Source: Parasutterella muris
GTDB lineage: Bacteria; Pseudomonadota; Gammaproteobacteria; Burkholderiales; Burkholderiaceae_F
Direction: 5' to 3'
Length of the DNA stretch: 64,000 nucleotides
NCBI RefSeq assembly: GCF_943193095.1
Contig: NZ_CALPCV010000001.1
Span: 124,001-188,000, forward strand
The first letter of the stretch is position 1; every line of letters begins with the position of its first letter. Below, piece after piece: positions 60,596-64,000 of the stretch. A program made the translations under genes and the position numbers. Under the pieces are notes generated by a model. The model ran no database searches. It saw only the letters and a program-made list of their open reading frames with translations, and was not told the origin of the DNA.

Positions 60596-61663
60596 TTAAT
60601 CAAAGTGCGGTGTTTCAACGCCGAGAACTTTGTGAAGTTTCGGACTGGTGGTTGTGTACTGCAGAAGGACACGCTTTTCCGGGAATACATAGTCGGCTGC
60701 GGCAAAAGCGGCAAGCGCGCATTCATGGAAGCCCGACAGGATGAGCTTTTTCTTGCCGGGATAGATGTTGATGTCGCCAACAGCAAAAACACCCGGGATA
60801 TTCGTTTCAAAGCGAGCGGTATCGACCACAATCTGCTTTCTTTCAAGTTGTAGACCCCAGTCTGCGATCGGTCCGAGCTTAGGCTGCAGACCAAAGAAGA
60901 CCAGCAGGTGTTCCATCGGAACTCGACGTGTCACACCATCAGCGCCGGTAACTTTAACCTCGATCATCTTACCGTTTTCTTCCGTAAAGCCGGTGACCTG
61001 TCCGACTTCAAACTGCATTTCCCACTGATCGCACAGCTCTTTCATCTTTGTGACGGAAGCAGGCGCGGCTCTGAATCCGTCCCGACGGTGTACCAGAACG
61101 ACGCTCTCGGCTTTGCCGACAAGATTCAGACACCAGTCAAGGGCAGAGTCTCCGCCGCCGCAGATGACAATGTTCTTTCCTTCAAAAACGGAGGGATCTT
61201 TGACGCGGTAATGAAGCTGTGATCCTTCAAATTTTTCAATGTGCGGAACTTTCAGTGTTCTTGACTGGAAGCTTCCGACGCCGGCAGCAATAAACACCGC
61301 TTTAGCAAGGAACTCGGTACCTTTGGAAGTCTTTACGTAGAGACGGCCGTCTTCAAGTTTCTTCAGAACCTGCGCCTCTTCACCGTAATGGAAAACCGGC
61401 TTGAACGGTTCAATCTGCTTGAGCAGATTTTCTGTTAACTCGGTAGCAGAACAGACCGGAACCGCGGGAATATCGTAAATCGGTTTGTCCGGGTACAGCT
61501 CAACGCACTGTCCGCCCGGATGGTTTAAAGAATCAAGCACGTGGGCTTTCATTTCCAGCAGCCCTAATTCAAACACCTGGAAAAGACCGACCGGACCTGC
61601 ACCGATGATCACGGCATCTGTTTCGATCGGATTTGTGATTTGCTGTGTTTCAGTCAATTTCAA
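60596..61663 (-). CDS. Ferredoxin-NADP reductase-like flavoprotein (thioredoxin reductase fold)
   Basis: A 355-residue FAD/NAD(P)H enzyme. FAD motif DAVIIGAGPVGLFQVFELGL near residue 17, the phrase HPGGQCVELYPDKPIYDIPAVP, and a second Rossmann motif IVICGGGDSALDWCL near 175. The FAD-binding end GVFAVGDINIYPGKKKLILSGF completes it. The thioredoxin reductase CxxC pair is absent, which places it with the YumC-type ferredoxin/flavodoxin-NADP reductases. A Fur-like inverted repeat lies 18 bases before the start codon, so iron control is possible. Confidence 0.88.
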   Translation of the reverse strand: MKLTETQQITNPIETDAVIIGAGPVGLFQVFELGLLEMKAHVLDSLNHPGGQCVELYPDKPIYDIPAVPVCSATELTENLLKQIEPFKPVFHYGEEAQVLKKLEDGRLYVKTSKGTEFLAKAVFIAAGVGSFQSRTLKVPHIEKFEGSQLHYRVKDPSVFEGKNIVICGGGDSALDWCLNLVGKAESVVLVHRRDGFRAAPASVTKMKELCDQWEMQFEVGQVTGFTEENGKMIEVKVTGADGVTRRVPMEHLLVFFGLQPKLGPIADWGLQLERKQIVVDTARFETNIPGVFAVGDINIYPGKKKLILSGFHECALAAFAAADYVFPEKRVLLQYTTTSPKLHKVLGVETPHFD

Positions 61664-61680
61664 CCTTTTTTTCTTTTTAA

Positions 61681-61702
61681 TGAGAATCGTTAAATTTTCT
61701 CA
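61681..61702. promoter_or_regulatory. Fur-like inverted repeat upstream of the ferredoxin reductase
   Basis: TGAGAA (61681-61686), 10 bases, TTCTCA (61697-61702): perfect arms, and AATGAGAATCGTT matches the left part of common Fur boxes. The right part fits less well. It lies 18-39 bases before the ATG at 61663. Confidence 0.35.
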
Positions 61703-61743
61703 CTAAATGATGTTAAAAATCAGCTCTAAAATCGTGAATTGGT

Positions 61744-63225
61744 TTACTGATGTTTCTTATCAAACTCAACATCAGCTCTGAGTTCTCTGAGACGCGCGTC
61801 AATTTCACTCATGGTATAGAAGTCCGCATCATTGGCTTTCTGCGCGAGCGTAAGCTGCTGAATGGCAGCAACTTTCTGCCCCTGAAGCGCATACATCTCG
61901 CCGATTGCCTGATGGCTTAGGCTTCGTTTGCCCATCGCTTCATAGGCGCGTCCGAGAATCGATTGATAGGTGACCGTTGATTTGGAAATCGCGTGCTGCT
62001 TTCGCATAAGCTCAACGGCCTGGCTGTATTTCTTATCTCGAAGCAGCAGACTTGCATAGTTTTCTAAGAGCATGGCTGAAAGCGGGCTTTTCTCATAAGC
62101 CTGTTTCGCCAGCTGCAGTCCACGGGCGCGCTGGTTCGGGGAAGACTCAAAAACAAGATCAGAGTACAGCTTATTGATGATCGCGGAATTTCCGCCCGTC
62201 ATCTGGCGCGCTTTTTCGATTTCCTGAAGCGCAAGCGTCGGGTTCTTCATGCGCTGCGCGGCGACCGCCATGCCGTAATGGACGGCGGCCGCTTCATAGC
62301 CCTTTGCGGTCTTTGCTTCTTCTTTGAAGTAGTCCATCGCATCGGACCAGCCTTGATAACGGTTGGACTGTAGGACGCGAAGACGCGCGCGAATCAGATA
62401 AAAGTCCAGAGAATCTTTGTGCTTTTGCGCTCTAACGCTTCTTGAGCGCACCTGGGCTTCACTCATACGGTCCACGGTCATCGGGTGCGTTCTTAAATAA
62501 GCAGGGGCGGCTCTCGCGCCCTCATAAGCGCGGTTGTTGAAGTCAAGACGCTCGAAGAACTGCTCCATGCCTTTCGGATCAAAACCTGCGCGAACGAGCG
62601 AATTAAAACCCACACGGTCCGCTTCTCTTTCCGCGTCGCGGGAAAAAGAAAGATAGTTCTGCGCCATGGCGGCCTGCGCACCGATGACAGAAGCCGCTGC
62701 GCCGTCCCCGGAGCCCGCTCGAGCGGCAAGAATTGCGACCAAAATAGAACCGAGCGTCATGGCCCAGTTGCCTTTTTGATTTTCCAGCATGCGGGCAATA
62801 TGACGCTGCTGAACGTGCCCGATTTCGTGCGCGAGTACGGAAGCAAGTTCGCTTTCGTTAGAAGCCGCGGTGACAAGCCCGGTGTGGACCGCAATAAAGC
62901 CGCCCGGGAGCGCGAAGGCGTTGATTGAGCTGTCGCGGATCGGGAAAAATTCAAAACTGTATGGGGAGCCGGGACCGGCTGAGACGAGTCGGTATCCGAT
63001 CCGATTCAGATATTCCATGGTTTCAGGATCGGCAAGATAGGTCGGATCACTGCGAACCTCATTCATAATCTCCTCGCCAAGCTGACGCTCCTGCAGCTGA
63101 GAGAGCGTAGCGCCGCCGGCTGCGCCGAGATTAGGAAGGTTATAGTTTTGCGCATAGACATGAGCAGCCGGCTCAAGGGCCATCGAACATGCGAAAAGTA
63201 AGGAAATTATGCGCTTAGCGACCAT
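61744..63225 (-). CDS. bepA: BepA-like periplasmic M48 metalloprotease with TPR domain
   Basis: Outer-membrane quality-control protease (YfgC/BepA) that helps LptD folding and degrades stalled barrels. The 493-residue precursor has a Sec signal peptide (1-25) and LGEEIMNEVRSDPTYLADPE. The zinc motif is LAHEIGHVQQRH (HEIGH at 133-137), with a third ligand in SRDAEREADRVGF. The C-terminal half is TPR repeats. It is divergent from moaC and functionally linked to surA and lptD in this window. Confidence 0.92.
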   Translation of the reverse strand: MVAKRIISLLFACSMALEPAAHVYAQNYNLPNLGAAGGATLSQLQERQLGEEIMNEVRSDPTYLADPETMEYLNRIGYRLVSAGPGSPYSFEFFPIRDSSINAFALPGGFIAVHTGLVTAASNESELASVLAHEIGHVQQRHIARMLENQKGNWAMTLGSILVAILAARAGSGDGAAASVIGAQAAMAQNYLSFSRDAEREADRVGFNSLVRAGFDPKGMEQFFERLDFNNRAYEGARAAPAYLRTHPMTVDRMSEAQVRSRSVRAQKHKDSLDFYLIRARLRVLQSNRYQGWSDAMDYFKEEAKTAKGYEAAAVHYGMAVAAQRMKNPTLALQEIEKARQMTGGNSAIINKLYSDLVFESSPNQRARGLQLAKQAYEKSPLSAMLLENYASLLLRDKKYSQAVELMRKQHAISKSTVTYQSILGRAYEAMGKRSLSHQAIGEMYALQGQKVAAIQQLTLAQKANDADFYTMSEIDARLRELRADVEFDKKHQ

Positions 63226-63327
63226 GTCAGCTCCGAATTTTTGGCGACGTTATTATTTACATCTAAAAGAAAATATATCAGTTATTATTTTTTTTGCTGT
63301 AACGAATTCTTAATAGGAAAGAAACGA

Positions 63328-63807
63328 ATGTCTGCTTTGACGCACTTTAATGAATCGGGCGACGCACACATGGTTGATGTGGGTGAAAAAAACGTAACCT
63401 GCCGAGTCGGCGTTGCCGAGGGATGGATCTCGATGAAGCCGGAAACCTTTGAACTGGTCGCTCAGGGAAAGGCTAAGAAAGGCGACGTGCTGGCGGTTGC
63501 CCGAATTGCGGCAATCATGGGTTCGAAAAAAACACCGGAATTGATTCCGCTGTGTCATCCGATTGCACTCACGCATGTCGAGGTCGAATTTGAGCTCTTT
63601 GAAAAGGAAAGTCGAATTCGCTGTGTTGCGACTTGCGAATGTAAAGGCCGTACCGGCGTGGAGATGGAAGCGCTGACTACGGTTCAGGTCGGGCTGCTGA
63701 CGATTTACGACATGCTCAAGGCGGTGGACCGCGGAATGCAGATGGACGGGATTCGCCTCTTGAAGAAAAGCGGCGGCAAGAGCGGAGAATGGACCGCGGC
63801 TTCTTAG
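63328..63807 (+). CDS. moaC: Cyclic pyranopterin monophosphate synthase
   Basis: MoaC works with MoaA to make cPMP, the first intermediate of molybdopterin. The ATG at 63328, preceded by ATAGGAAAG, gives 159 residues starting MSALTHFNESGDAHMVDVGEK, the family start. It has AARIAAIMGSKKTPELIPLCHPI-type sequence (with KKTPELIPLCHPIALTHVEV), GRTGVEMEALTTVQVGLLT and the end IRLLKKSGGKSG. The upstream in-frame extension to 63241 is not used. It is consistent with an anaerobe using molybdoenzymes. Confidence 0.96.
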   Translation: MSALTHFNESGDAHMVDVGEKNVTCRVGVAEGWISMKPETFELVAQGKAKKGDVLAVARIAAIMGSKKTPELIPLCHPIALTHVEVEFELFEKESRIRCVATCECKGRTGVEMEALTTVQVGLLTIYDMLKAVDRGMQMDGIRLLKKSGGKSGEWTAAS

Positions 63808-63821
63808 CTGAAAATACAAGC

Positions 63822-63849
63822 AAAAGGGACGGTTTGAACCGTCCCTTTT
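63822..63849. terminator. Terminator between moaC and the LuxR-type gene
   Basis: An AAAAGGGACGGTT arm (from 63822) pairs with ACCGTCCCTTTT around TGA, with A/T flanks on both sides. It sits between convergent genes. Confidence 0.8.
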
Positions 63850-63858
63850 CGAATCACT

Positions 63859-64000
63859 TTAGCGATCCGAGAGAATGCCCATCTGAGAGGCGAGGTAAAC
63901 CGCTTCGCCTCGCGAGTGGACTTTGAGCTTGCGGTAAATCTTCTTGATGTGGGCGGTGACAGTGTGCGTGGAGATGCCCAGCACTTTACTGATGTCAGCA
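63859..64000 (-). CDS. LuxR-type response regulator, C-terminal part
   Basis: The gene runs off the window end; its stop TAA is at 63859-63861. The 46 visible codons encode most of a LuxR helix-turn-helix: ADISKVLGISTHTVTAHIK, then KIYRKLKVHSRGEAVYLASQ and the end MGILSDR. The pattern is that of NarL/FixJ-type response regulators. It cannot be assigned to a two-component pair without the N-terminal part. Confidence 0.88.
   Translation of the reverse strand, partial: ADISKVLGISTHTVTAHIKKIYRKLKVHSRGEAVYLASQMGILSDR

Noticed and set aside
1..64000. CRISPR arrays, insertion sequences, rRNA genes
   Set aside because: No regularly spaced repeats, no transposase-like frame and no rRNA sequence were seen.

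Overview
The window reads as one contiguous piece of a Gram-negative chromosome from the Betaproteobacteria, order Burkholderiales, most likely the anaerobic gut family Sutterellaceae (Sutterella/Parasutterella-like). The reasons are the Burkholderiales gene order miaB-phoH-ybeY-corC-lnt-glyQ-glyS-plsC-ygjP, the lptD-surA-rsmA block with amgK-murU divergent to lptD, Burkholderiales-type porin and PurL proteins, and a Tat-exported flavoprotein reductase paired with a small periplasmic tetraheme cytochrome c, a pairing frequent in Sutterellaceae. The genus assignment is inference. Coding density is high, genes often overlap by 1-23 bases, and TTG/GTG starts are common. I see no prophage, insertion sequence, CRISPR array or rRNA operon.

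Layout. 1-3.7 kb: tail of an outer-membrane efflux channel, then a MacA-type adaptor and a MacB-type exporter split into ATPase and permease. 3.7-14 kb: ssb and uvrA (divergent), a glycerate 2-kinase, purL and an unrecognised 384-residue protein. 14-16 kb: three small membrane proteins (one HdeD-like, two DUF2721 paralogues). 15.9-25.7 kb: ruvX, a lysophospholipid acyltransferase, galU, then an LPS inner-core block. That block has rfaE1-rfaD-gmhB-rfaE2 (ADP-heptose synthesis) on the minus strand, and a phosphomannomutase/phosphoglucomutase with waaC, waaA and thiD on the plus strand. 25.8-26.2 kb: elongator tRNA-Met and a gene-poor gap. 26.2-37.4 kb: apaH, then the conserved miaB-to-ygjP block. 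37.4-49.1 kb: outer-membrane biogenesis and recycling (rsmA, surA, lptD, amgK, murU), dusB-purH, tolB-pal-cpoB. 49.3-57 kb: the accessory part, with a ClC antiporter behind a structured leader, a porin, a tetraheme cytochrome, a flavoprotein reductase, a Crp/Fnr-like regulator and a SulP anion transporter. 57-64 kb: metG, apbC, a ferredoxin-NADP reductase-like flavoenzyme, bepA, moaC and the end of a LuxR-type regulator.

Most interesting part. The 50.7-55.2 kb segment looks like a self-contained anaerobic respiratory module: regulator, periplasmic reductase, cytochrome electron carrier and porin, all on one strand. The reductase keeps the catalytic arginine and C-terminal His/Arg motifs of flavocytochrome fumarate reductases. 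It has lost the His and Thr that bind fumarate and one Arg of the proton path, so its acceptor is probably not fumarate. The spacer between reductase and cytochrome carries two mutually exclusive hairpins, one of which hides the cytochrome ribosome-binding site. Two other genes (the ClC antiporter and the HdeD-like protein) also have leaders in which the Shine-Dalgarno sequence pairs with an upstream complement. These RNA elements match no leader family I recognise.
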